DNA of 64,000 bases from Moringa oleifera (taxonomy: Eukaryota > Streptophyta > Magnoliopsida > Brassicales > Moringaceae): contig JAJFZO010000034.1 in assembly GCA_021397835.1 (NCBI GenBank), forward strand, positions 1,428,501 through 1,492,500, written 5' to 3'. The position numbers were made by a program, and so were the translations under genes. Below, piece by piece: positions 24,448 to 35,817 of the stretch. The notes below the pieces were generated by a model. That model saw only the letters and a program-made list of their open reading frames with translations. It did no database searches and was not told the origin of the DNA. Every line of letters begins with the position of its first letter. The first letter of the stretch is position 1.

Positions 24448-27400
24448 AAAAAAAACCCACCTGATTAATTTATCATTTTATTATTCTATGGTTTATTGAG
24501 ATTTAATTTATGGAAAATTGGGTGTTTAATTTTCTGGGAAAGTCTACAAGTTATTTCTCAGACAAGAAAAAGCATCAAATAAAGAGAAACCCAAAGTGGT
24601 GACAAACTTGGAAAACAAGGGCTGGGAAATTGGGAGAGTCCCTAGTTTTGAGAGACAGATAGATGAAGATAAGGTGTTTGTGAGAATGATTAAATTGAGT
24701 TATCAAAAAACAAGTTGCTTGTAATCAAATCATGTGCCCATGTAAAATTAACTTTCTTACTCCAATCAAGATTTGGCAAAGCAATAATTAAGTTCCATGC
24801 CAAAAGTGGAACCATTTTGGACTATCCAATATGACCTCTCAAAACATACCAATTCTTTGACCCACTTCGTCTAGTGAAATGTAATTTCTAATTAAAGAAA
24901 TAAATGATTGACTAGCCATCTGCCCAATTTAGTGCACAATCCTTTGCTTTTTCATCCTTTTCTCTTCACTCTCTCTGGATTAGGCAATTCAGCATCATGG
25001 TTTCCGTCATGATCACATCCTCATAAATATCTAATCGTATTTTTCTTATTTTTTAATATTTTAAAATCTCAATCATCATATAATATATATATATATATAA
25101 AAGTTTCGATATATCTTATCAAGACGCACGGAGCATTCTTTTAAAAGAAAATATGGATTTTCCTTGTATAAGGGGTGGTATATATAACGACAAGTTGGCA
25201 AAGTGTGAATTATTCTTTAGGTGATTGATGAGGCTATATTAATTTCAAGACTTTTGGTAGCCTAGTAATCCAATATGTACATCACTAAGACAGAGTTCAC
25301 ATAAATGTCTGGCAAAATTATGGTCCGGGTGCAATGTACATATTACGATCTTGCTTTTGACTAATGGTGAACAACATTCATTCCAAAGACTATATTATTC
25401 CGTGACTCTAAAACCCACTCTCCTAACTTAATTATTATTAATGGGTAAAGTCCACGAATTCCCAATCTTCGTGTTATACAGAGCTTTATTTAAAATTAAT
25501 GTGGCTTTGAAGTTTCCATGGAAAATTAGTGAAATTTCTCCCTTTGTATCTATCATTCTTACGCCAAATTAAAACCCTAGATGCTTAATTAATTAGCTTG
25601 TATAAGTAAGTCATCAATTTGTCTGGGTTTTAAGGGGAAAGCAAATTAATCCCAATTGGGCCAAACATAGTTCCAAGAAAGTCTTCAATTAGCTATGACT
25701 TTGGGGAATACCCACAGCCACAAAAGACTGAAATATGGTCAAAAGGCAGAAGATGATTAAGGTAGCTAGGGCAGCAGCTTCCAAATGCATGCACGCAAGA
25801 CTTTGTTTTTGCCCACTTTTTCTTACTATGACATAGTTACCATTTCGATTGAGAATAATCATGTTGTCCCAAAATCTGACTAGCAATAGCATCTGCTTTG
25901 AGAATCATCTTTGCAGAGTATATCTGACCTAAGTGACTAATTATAATTAACCAAATCAACTCCTCTTGCAAAGTATAAAATAATTAATTAATTAAGCAAA
26001 GTAAACTACATGCATGCAATATTGCAGCCTAGCTAGCTATATATACATATGTTCTGATCTTCTCCTAGAGTTAATAAATTAATATAACAAAGATTACATT
26101 TTGATATATATATATATATATATAAATGTAACCTTAAACTTTGGTGAAGATTAAAGTCAATACATATATACCTAACTACCTATATATGTAGATTATTAGT
26201 ATATTTAATTCACACGGGATAGCCAACAACTGTCACTATTAAGATCACTCAGAGAGCATTCCCACTTTCAGTTTGCCCTAATAATTACATTAATTAATTT
26301 CTTTGGCATAAGAGAAATTCAATTTTATATGAACTTAACAGAATTAATGGAAAGCATATATAATGGGATTTCATTTGGATGGTTGGCTAGGTTTCAAAAA
26401 GGTTGAAAAGAGGAAAAGAATTAATAGTGCATGGTAGTGCATGCCTAGCTAGCTAGGGGGAAAATATAGCTTGTTGAATTTAAAAGATTGTGAGAATCTC
26501 ATCAATCCTTGTTAGGCTATATATTACACTGCTGGAGAAAATGTGTTGCCGCAGTCTCTCCACTAGGATCTATCCAAGTTCACACAAAATTGTATTATCT
26601 CTCGTTCTTATCATGAAACCCTAATGTGCAACCATCCCAACTTTTTTCTAATTTGACATAAAAACGTGTTTTACTAACCTGGAAAATTCACCCAACAATT
26701 GTCATTTTTTCTTTCGCTTTTGATTTGGATAGATGGGATGTTCTTGTCTATCCCAAGTAGCATAAAACAATTACGTGGATTAATTAGCATCTTATTAATT
26801 TCTCCTCTTCTGCTTAATCAACGAGTCTGATTCCACACGGAAGTGGAAAACAAAACACCAAAGATTTCTCCTTGCACCCCTCTTCGGTTTAGGGTAAAAT
26901 TTCTCCCCTTATAAGATAAACTTCTTGGATCTTTGAGTTTCAATTTCAATACCCATGTATTGTTTTTCTCGCAATTGCATTTTTTTTTCCCATGTTCACT
27001 TTGGGATCATAGCATGTGATACATTGGCGTCTAATTGAATTAAAATAATGTCACTTTGTTGGGTGTAGGGTATTAATTAAACAAGAATGCTAGCACTTCT
27101 TTCTTTTGCCTAGAGAACTTTGATTTTCAAAGGCTAGAAAAAGTTTTCCCACCTTCCTTAACCGGAAATCCTGTCATTTTCCTATGATTTCGATGGATCT
27201 TTTAGTGTTTCTTTTTTTTTTTTTTTTTTTTGGTATTGGTATCGTAACGATCCATGATAATGATCAATTTTGCAAATCGAAATTAGGTTTCAAGGGATGG
27301 GTAGCTTAATAAGTTTGGGCGGCATTAGTGGTTGCGTGGAAGAATAAGAAAAAGCTCATGGTAACCAACCCATGGAAACCACCTAATCTTAATTTCAAAA

Positions 27401-28620
27401 TTAATTTCAACATGATAATCACATTCTATGTATAAGTCTAAAAATTTGATTTGACATTAACGTTATCTCCATAGGGTATAGTCAGTCCCCTTATTATCCC
27501 ATCATTTTAGATATATCATTTTCAAGATAATTTCTTGGACCGCCTATTATTAATTCTTCTTTTTCCTCATGGGAGATAAGGAAGCTACTTAGAAATTTCA
27601 TTTGTTTGACACCAAATTGTCTAATAAGAGAGGCTGCACAAGAATATCTTGCCATCTTCAAAGCAAGATTTAAATTAGCATCCAACTGCTTTTTTTTTTT
27701 TTTTGTCAATGCCGTTAATAATTTCAATATCGTATAATAAGTTTATTTTTTAATTCAAACCTTATTGAATCAATTGATTCTGTTTTATATTTAAATTTTT
27801 AATTTGGATTAAATTTAATTCTGTTTTTAAATTTTAAAAATAACAAAAAACACACTGCATGTTACTGGAAAAAAATCCAATTTATATTTATCTTTTTAAT
27901 AATATTTGTGGTTATTGATTTATTTTATATCCTAATGATGATGTGGCCAAACCTCCTTTGGTTTTTTTTTTATAAAAAAAAAGATTAGCTTTTGGAAATT
28001 TGTAATTAATTATATAATTATTAGAACACTACAAAACTCTTACAATGAAAATAAATATAATTAAAAAATTCATTATTAATTTTTAAAATTATTACTTATT
28101 TATTTGATTTACATCCGGTTTGATGTTTTATAATTTTTTATATTTGTGAAAAGATAATATATACATATACTATTTCTTACTTTGCATTAACATCAATTTA
28201 AAACACTAATAAAAATCATATCCATAAAAAATCATTAAATATGACATATTTATTATTTAATGAATGACTTTTTAAAATAATCTTAATAGAGATATTATGA
28301 TTAATAATAAATTAATTTTTTACTTAAAATATCATTCTGATGTGAACGATCACGTGGCCTGTTGATTTGCATTTGATAAAAAGCAGGGTGAGGGATGAGA
28401 AAAAGAGTCAAAAGCAAATTCTATCTTTGGCAAAAAGAAGGCCGTCAAGAAAAGATAACCCAATCAAAATGCTTAAAAAGCCGCACTTCCATTTTACCAT
28501 TTAAGGAATGCCCACATCTTAGCTCTCCCCCACACTCTTTTTTTTAATTATTTTTTATTTCTTACAAGTAACACTCATCAATTCTATTAGCCTTACCAAA
28601 AAAAAAAAAAAATTCTATTA

Positions 28621-28740
28621 TTATCCCGGGGTGAACTTTGCCAATACCTGAAACGCGCGGGTGGAGCGCGTGACGGTAAACTGGTCGGTGATCACGTGCA
28701 TCAGGCTTACGGTTTTGTGCTAGGGAACCGGCTCACATAG
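28621..28740. promoter_or_regulatory. CpG-rich element with CGCG and CACGTG motifs
   Basis: About 110 bases embedded in AT-rich DNA carry ACGCGCGG and AGCGCGTG (CGCG elements of the type bound by CAMTA factors), ATCACGTGCAT (G-box core) and several CpGs. No ORF overlaps. It lies about 6 kb upstream of the ETR2 promoter and is a candidate distal element; the function is inferred from motifs only. Confidence 0.35.
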
Positions 28741-29328
28741 TAAGCAAATAGTATTAAAATGAGAACGAAATTATTAAGGGTCTCTTGTCAACTTGCACGG
28801 TTAATTAATTATTCTTTTCATATTTTATTCACAAAATTACCTGTTACATACATACATACATATATGATATAAATTAAATATTACACGTGGGTCTAATTTT
28901 TTTACTTTATAAAACTATTTCAACGTTAATCATCTATCATATGAAAACTTTATTGTATAAAATTGTGAGGTAGATTAAAATATGGGGATAGAATTTAACA
29001 CTATCAATAAGATTTAAAAACTGTTTAACAATTTTAATTTCTTGGATAATTTTAAATTTTTTATATTTTATCGTTATCCTTTGTTAATTTTTTAAAATAA
29101 AAAATATATTATATGGTTTCACAATTACCCACCCACAATTATTAGATTTTGCAAGATAGAAACTATTTGCCATTAGAATATTAAAATTCACATTTTTCAA
29201 AGCAGAAGAAAAACAAGAGATTAATGTTTAGCAAGAAATAATTGAGACAATTATTGGAACTTTGATTTTATCATTGGCATGTGTGATGGGTACTTTTCAA
29301 TTCTTATTTTTCCAAAGTTAAAACATTG

Positions 29329-29334
<6 letters not shown>

Positions 29335-29360
<26 letters not shown>
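29335..29360. repeat. (TA)13 microsatellite
   Basis: Uninterrupted alternating TA in AT-rich DNA. Confidence 0.85.
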
Positions 29361-30979
29361 ACTTATATACATATGTGAGTATGAAGTCAATTTATAAATT
29401 AAAAGTCAAAATTTTCACCAAACTCTTTTGGTGGTTAAACATATTAGTTGGTTAATTTATTAATTAAAAGTTAAATATCTAAAATTAAAATGTTAATTAT
29501 ACGAAGAAAATTATATTTTATTTATAGTTTTAAATTAAAATTTATTAAAAAATTATGTTTGTTTAAAAATTATCTAATTATTTTAATGCTTTTATAAATA
29601 CTATCAAAATAAAAAATATTTTTATTTATTTTATTTAAATATTTTAATTTTAACATATTATTACTAAATTTGATGTAAAAAAATTTTGTTTTAATAATAT
29701 TTTAAAGAAGTATTTAAATAATTATATAAATAAAAATCGTATACTCATAATGCGTATATATAAAATTATTAATATTAATAAAAAATTATATATATAATTT
29801 TTATATTAAAAATTTAATAAAAATATGAAAAATTTTAATAAATAAAATTTTTTATAAATTTTAATTTAAAATGATAAATAAAATATATATCTCATTAATA
29901 TAATTAATTAAAAAATAAATTAATAATATTAATAAATAAACATCAATGTTACTTAAAATATTATACTTTTCTTCCCTAAACATTCGTTTCACTTTTTAAG
30001 GTCAGTCCTACTAAAAAAAATCTTTAAATATATTGACTTGTATTGTTTTATTTCTTGAAAGTGTACTTGAAATTTTATTAAATGCTATTTTTTATTTTTT
30101 TAAAAAAAGGATAAATAGTTTGACTTTGTAAAGTAAGAGCAAATTTTCAATATTATTCCACTCATTATTAATCTTTCAACGGCATCAGATCCAAAATGTA
30201 ATATTTACGTGAAGTATGAAAAAGAAAATAATATTATAAAAAATAGCCTTTTACAACATTAAAATTTAGAACTGTAAACATAGCATTTAACAACCATAAA
30301 AATTTAATAAAAAATTTAAAATAGTAAAATCTTAAACGAGCTAATTACCTTTTATCCAAATTTTGATTTGAAAATAAGAAATTAAAAGTTGAAATTCATG
30401 AATTATAAACTATAATTGTAATTGTTCATAGAGTTTTCTCTCTTTTAGCTTTTGCTATCTAGACTTAAGTCATTTAAAAATGTTAGACTTTCTGATTTGT
30501 TATTACCTAAATAAAATATTTTTTTAATAGTTAAGTAATAATTTTTATTAAATTGTGTTATTGTTGAATTTTTCTTCAAAATTTTATATTTATTTCACTA
30601 ATTAAATTTTTTTCTAGGGTTTAATTTAATAATTGGATATAATAACTCTGTTATTAAATATAAAATGATTTCTTTTGTTGCCAAATTTTTATTGCATGAA
30701 ATAAATTAATTATTATGTGTTATATATTATTTTTCAACATTATAAAATATAAAGACCTAAACTTTTTATATTTAAAATTTAAATACCAAGTAAAATTTTA
30801 AAATATATTAAGCTATTTATTATGGATTATTTAAGTTTTTATGCTTATATTTATCAAATTAAAAATATAAATAAAATAGCCACATCTACATCCTGATTGC
30901 ATTTTGAAAGTCCTTTTTTAAAAATATATTATATTATAATATTTAAAAATATTAATATTGATATAATTTATTGAATAAG

Positions 30980-31440
30980 ATTTAGAGGTTTTAGGTTTAA
31001 TAGTGCATAATAAAATTTAAGCCTTTTAGGTTAAGATTTGAAGTTTAAGGTTTAAGGTTTAAGTTTAAGGATTTAGGACAAGGGTTAATTAAAATTAGGG
31101 TTTTCAGGGTTTTGAAATTAAATTTGATTTTTAAGTTCAAGATTTTGGGTTTAAATTAAGGCTTAAAATTTATAATTTAAGAGTAAAAATATAGGGCTTA
31201 AGGTTTAAGATTTAAAGTTTTGAATTAAAGTTGTGTACGATTAAAGATTTGATGTTTATATTTAAAGTTACAGTTTTGAGTTCGGGTATTTTAAATACAA
31301 GCTCCTAAACTTTAAACCTTAATCTTGAGTCCCATATCCAAATTTTGAATCTTAAAACTTAATAGTAAATGTAAACGATAAATCTATTTTAAACTTCAAA
31401 ATTCAAATTTTACATCTCAAACCTTATATCTTAAATATTT
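30980..31440. repeat. Degenerate telomere-like TTTAAGG/TTTAGGG tract with an inverted half
   Basis: From about 30,980 to 31,240 the strand is full of TTTAGG, GGTTTAAG and AGGGTTTT-type motifs, recalling the plant telomere repeat. From about 31,290 to 31,440 the motif appears in the opposite sense (AAACCTTA, AAACTTCAAA, CTCAAACCTT). The whole is an imperfect inverted repeat of telomere-like degenerate sequence. Confidence 0.55.
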
Positions 31441-31824
31441 TTTTATTTTTAAAATAAATATGAATATTATTAATATAAATTAATTTTTATAATATTATAA
31501 AATTAATAATTAATATATGTGATGTGATTGAATATAATTGAGGCTCAATACTTCAATAAAACCATAAAAAGTAAGCTCAAGACTCACCAAGAATCGTCAA
31601 TTACAATTAAGAGCAAACTTAGCCCTCGAAGGAGAAACTCCTTCCGAGAATTATTAACTCATGCTAAAAGCTAATGTCATATAAAAAAATCAAAAGGTAT
31701 CATAGGTGTCAACAGTATTAACATACCAAATTCTCAAATATCAATTTACTAAGTTATCAATCATCAATATAACAATTATGTGTCAATATAATAAGTTACG
31801 AAGTATTATAATATAAGAGACATC

Positions 31825-31828
<4 letters not shown>

Positions 31829-31864
<36 letters not shown>
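31829..31864. repeat. (TA)18 microsatellite
   Basis: An uninterrupted TA run of about 36 bases, the longest TA array in the window. Confidence 0.88.
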
Positions 31865-31868
<4 letters not shown>

Positions 31869-33349
31869 ATCAAATGATTATCGAAGACTAATAACTTCAT
31901 TTTTGGTTGAGAGAGGTCAACTTCTTCCTTATCTAAATTAAATCGATCTAATAAGACCTGATTATCATGATACCTTTCAACCAAACTATAGTCATTTTTA
32001 TATTTATATTATACTCAAATATCTTTTAGATCATTGGTTTTTTATACATCTCATTTATTTAAATACCATTAAGAAAATCTATTTTCACATGCCATCATTA
32101 AATATCATATTATTTTTAAGTAACATCAATATATATTTTTAAAATATTTTAAAAAATAAAAAACATTTTAAATTAAAGTTAAATAAAATTAATACTAAAT
32201 CAAGATTCAACTTTTTTTAGATATTACATTTAAAATTTAAAAATAAATGTTTGTGTCATAGCTACGTATATTTCTCCTTTAATTTGTTATTTAATATTTA
32301 TGATTTATTTTTATTAAAATAAATATTATTTAAAATACTTTTGAATACTTTGTCTTTTAATTTTTAGTTTAAATTTTTAAATTTCAAATAAATTATGATT
32401 GATGAGAAATGATCAAATTAGATATTATCAAAAAATTTAAAATTTGAGAGTATTCAAATTGATGATATTGTATTACAAATTTTGCATTAAAATTTTTTAT
32501 AAACGTGGAAAAAATTGAAGTTATAATCAGATTTTTGAATACTAAAACTACTTTTGAAAAAAAAATTACTGTCAAGTATTTTAAAAAATTATAATAAGTA
32601 GTTTATGAATGAAAAATTATTTAAAATTGAAAGATTGACTTGAAATAAAATGTAGAATTGATTTATGTAATTTTTTTATGCATTTCAACAATGAAAATAC
32701 GCTTAATTTTATTAGAGTAGTTTAAATCAAGATTTAATTTAACTTTTTATTATTAATTCAAAATTTATTTAAATATACTTTAAAGTTCAAAATAAAAATT
32801 AAAAAAATATTTTTTAAAATTTTAAATAATATTTACCTATTATTATTATAAATTATATAAAAATATAATGATGACAATAATATTCAATATTAACAACATT
32901 ATAATCATCTAACGTTTTTTCTTTGTTTTGTTTATCATCTCACCTTTTTAGTAACCCAATCATCAAAAATTTCAAGAATAAGCATTTTTCATAGCAATTT
33001 ATAATGATTATGACCCAACAAATTTTTCATTTTTTTAAATTAATTTTTAATATTTGGTTCTTTATCTTTCAAAAAATACAACACATAAAATAAATAAAAA
33101 TTGATCTATTTTTATTTTTAACTAGTATTTTAAATTATAAAAATAATGATCATTGCCTTTAGAAGATGAACAAAGAATTTTTTGTATGTACTTACTATTT
33201 TCTTTTGACAATAAATAATTCCCCTTTTATTCAACAGAGAGGATTTTTTTTTTTAAAAAAAAAAAAATCTCTTCAATGTAAACTTTTATGAAGTATGAAC
33301 AGTAGGGAAACCAATACTCTTCTGAAACCAAGGCCCTCCACACCCCTTT

Positions 33350-33400
33350 CCTGACGCGTGTTGTACACATGTCACGTGTTTCTAAAATCATGCATGCCAT
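33350..33400. promoter_or_regulatory. Cluster of ACGCGT, CACGTG and CATGCATG motifs upstream of ETR2
   Basis: Within about 50 bases stand GACGCGTG (CGCG type), GTCACGTGTT (G-box/ABRE type) and CATGCATGCC (RY type). The cluster is about 1.4 kb before the likely ETR2 TSS, in otherwise AT-rich DNA. A role in hormone-responsive control is inferred from motif identity. Confidence 0.35.
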
Positions 33401-34143
33401 GTTTGTTACCATACCATTGGAGTATCATTGAAAAACTAGTAGGGGCAAACGAGTGTTACTGAAAATAGAAAAAAAAAAAGAGAAGAAATCATGCATTTTA
33501 TTATTAAGCTCTTCTAAGCATTTTTTATTTTTTTATAATTAAAATAGATATAAGGTTTAATGCTAAATATTAATATATTTTTAAAAATAAATTGAATTAT
33601 TTTTTGAAAATACCTAAGAAAAAAAACCTTGAATTAGTAATGATATTCACAAAGTTATTTGTGAATGAAAATGAGATATTTGTACTTATTTTATAAATCT
33701 AAAATAATATTTGATGTGCATAAATTTTATTTGTATTTGGTGAACCTGAGATTTAAGTTTTTTTATATTTTAAAAATATTTAGTGTAATCCTAATAAGAT
33801 AAGATAATAATAAATTTATTCAATTATAGTTTTATGAGAAATCTTTTTAAATATAAATTAAAATAAATTGCACATCCTACCAAGTATTCTAACTAGCTAA
33901 TTATAATATACATAATTAAATAATTATAATGTAATTTTATGTGTATAAATATATTTAATAAGATTTAATGCCTAAATATGAAACCGAGCCGCTGGAGATT
34001 TAAAAAAAGGGAGACAGTTGCAAGCAGTTAATAGATTATTAATTAGCCAAACAATGCCTAGGGTAAAAGCCAACGGGATGGTTAAGCCACGCGCCTGAAA
34101 TGAACATGAGAATGCAAACAATTCGGACAAGTTCCACGTTTTG

Positions 34144-34152
34144 ACACGTGGC
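34144..34152 (+). promoter_or_regulatory. Strong ABRE/G-box (ACACGTGGC) in the ETR2 promoter
   Basis: The nonamer ACACGTGGC is the optimal ABRE with a CACGTG core. It lies about 620 bases before the candidate TATA box. It predicts binding of bZIP (ABF-type) or bHLH factors and hence possible ABA or light input; this is not shown by the sequence itself. Confidence 0.45.
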
Positions 34153-34308
34153 AGTGGCTTTATGGAGGCGATAAAAAAAAAGAGAAATAGAAAAAGAAAA
34201 TTGAAAAACCGCCTGCAGGTTTTCGGGTTTGGAAAGGCAAGAGAGAGAAAGAGAGAAATTAAATTCAGAAAAGAGTAATTAAAAATAAAAAGGGGAAAAA
34301 ACAAAGAA

Positions 34309-34311
<3 letters not shown>

Positions 34312-34368
<57 letters not shown>
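34312..34368 (+). repeat. Long (GA)28 tract in the ETR2 promoter
   Basis: Fifty-seven bases of uninterrupted GA. Together with TC tracts at about 34571 and 34600 and a second GA array at 34771 it gives the ETR2 promoter an extreme GA/CT skew. GA arrays are bound by plant BPC proteins and are also highly length-variable. Confidence 0.92.
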
Positions 34369-34371
<3 letters not shown>

Positions 34372-34761
34372 AAACGTCTCCAGAGAGAAAAAATCAAACA
34401 AATCTTTTTGGGTCTGACGAGGACGTTTTGGTTCAAAAGAGCGTCCAAGTTCTCTTCATGTAAGAATGTGGGGCCCATCTTCCTCTCTCTCCTTTTCAGT
34501 TTCTGCTCTCTACAAAAACAACGGCGCGGACATGTATCAAATACAGCATATACACGCACATATTTCCTCTCTCTCTCTCTCTCTCTGTGGAAATTCCCCT
34601 CTCTCTCTCTCTCTACGATAGTAAGTAGTCGTTCAAAGCTTTCTTTTATTTTTGTTTGAAACTCGAGAACACAGGGAGGAGAGAGAGAGAGAGTGTGAAG
34701 AAAACCCAAAAAGGAAAGAGAGGAGAAACTCATGGATTTGTAGAATGTTGCTGCTATTACA

Positions 34762-34768
34762 TATATAA

Positions 34769-34769
<1 letters not shown>
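34762..34769 (+). promoter_or_regulatory. Candidate ETR2 TATA box
   Basis: TATATAAA lies immediately before a GA array. Transcription from here would start near 34795 and give a leader of about 1 kb, shortened by the intron at 35231-35673. An upstream TATA-less start within the CT tracts is equally possible. Confidence 0.35.

Positions 34770-34770
<1 letters not shown>

Positions 34771-34805
<35 letters not shown>
34771..34805 (+). repeat. (GA)17 array at the ETR2 transcription start region
   Basis: About 35 bases of GA sit directly after the candidate TATA box and may be part of the 5' leader. Length changes here would alter promoter spacing. Confidence 0.88.
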
Positions 34806-34808
<3 letters not shown>

Positions 34809-35018
34809 GAGGGTCGAGAAGGAAGACTTTTTATTAGCTTCAGCGCCTGGGGGCAGAGTGTGGGTTGTAACAGCAGTTTACGCGGCGCGAGGTGGTGGCC
34901 GGTTTTCTCTCCGAAAAACCGGGTTTTGCTTTGGCGGTTTTGGGTTGCCTTTGGGGTTTTCATATATAGATATCCTTTCTTTTCTTTCTTTTTCTTGGGA
35001 TTTGTTGCTGGGTGGTTT

Positions 35019-35174
35019 ATGGTTTGTCTTCTTTAACATACGCAAGAGTTGAAGACGGACTTGGATGGTTGTTTTGTTTTGTTACACACAAATGATAAAT
35101 GGACAGGGAGTGTGATGGGCACCGAAGTTGTGTATCTGGGTGTGCATGTCAAAGCGCTGGAAGATAAGATCTAG
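35019..35174 (+). promoter_or_regulatory. Upstream ORFs in the ETR2 leader
   Basis: Before the leader intron there are several ATG-started short frames: 35019-35036 (five codons plus stop), one beginning near 35066, 35115-35174 (19 codons plus stop), and one starting at 35146 that would cross the leader intron and end in the next exon at AAGTGA. Another, of 21 codons, starts at 35677 after the intron. If they lie in the mRNA they should reduce translation of the receptor. Confidence 0.45.
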
Positions 35175-35230
35175 AGTTGGGTCTGATTGGGAATCTGGGT
35201 TGTGGTTTTACAGTGGTGTAGGTGTTAAAG

Positions 35231-35673
35231 GTATGCTCTTTTGTTTTTTCACAACTTTTTTTTTTTGGGTGTTTACACCTTGCATTTGGTGGCGGCCGCG
35301 GAGATTTCTGTTCTTCTTATGGATTTCCAGTTGCTGGATTAAATAGCTTTTCTTATTTTGGAGAGGGGTTCTTGGCGTGTGGATTTATTTATTTATATTT
35401 TTGGATAAAATACATGAATATGGAAATGTCGTGTTCTTCATTACTGTGCTTTTTCTTTAGAGGTCATTCTTGATGTTCTAAAAAGTGAAAAGACTAATTC
35501 GGAACTATTGGAAGACGAAAATTGATTTCAATGGTTTTGAGTAGGGAAGATTTTGAATTTTCTGGATGATGGGTGCTTCAGATCTTAATTCAATGCTATT
35601 AAAATCCTTCTAAATCTCAATGGGGTTTCAATTTTGTTTAACATTTCTTTTCTCTCTTCTTGTCGCTATACAG
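35231..35673 (+). other. Probable 5' UTR intron of ETR2
   Basis: The donor AAAG|GTATGC at 35231 and the acceptor TTGTCGCTATACAG|G at 35673, preceded by a long pyrimidine tract, form a canonical pair of 443 bases in T-rich sequence. The next exon carries 144 bases of leader before the ATG. The intron is inferred from splice signals and T-richness. Confidence 0.6.
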
Positions 35674-35817
35674 GAAATGATAAGTGAAAATGTCAAAATT
35701 AAAGCTCAAGACATCGTCCTTTCATGTGCACAAAAGTTTTGAAGACAATTCAATGGTTTGTCCCCAGATGGATTGAGGATTAGCAGCTAAAGAATTGCAT
35801 TTTGTATTCTGAAGGCA

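Larger units (their letters stand above)
18326..28620. other. Gene desert, first part, downstream of the URO-like gene
   Basis: No protein or RNA gene is supported. The 3' UTR of the zinc-finger gene occupies the beginning. The remainder alternates AT-rich blocks (19,700-21,150; 22,500-23,100; 27,700-28,400) with more balanced DNA, TA arrays at 19406, 21130, 25083 and 26103, a GAACC/GGTTT-type repeat at about 20,540-21,070 and a GC-richer island at 22,200-22,460. All ORFs are short and low in complexity. Confidence 0.5.
28741..33340. other. Gene desert, second part: AT-rich DNA before the ETR2 promoter
   Basis: The stretch is mostly A/T with no supported gene, long TA arrays at 29335 and 31829, and a telomere-like inverted tract at about 30,980-31,440. 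No transposase or reverse transcriptase fragments were recognised. Confidence 0.55.

Noticed and set aside
33972..34733. 253-codon minus-strand ORF
   Set aside because: Long only because GA/CT repeats lack stops. It lies in the ETR2 promoter and is low-complexity Ser/Leu/Phe.
34656..35036. 126-codon plus-strand ORF with GERERERE
   Set aside because: Repeat-driven reading of a GA array. It lies in the ETR2 leader.
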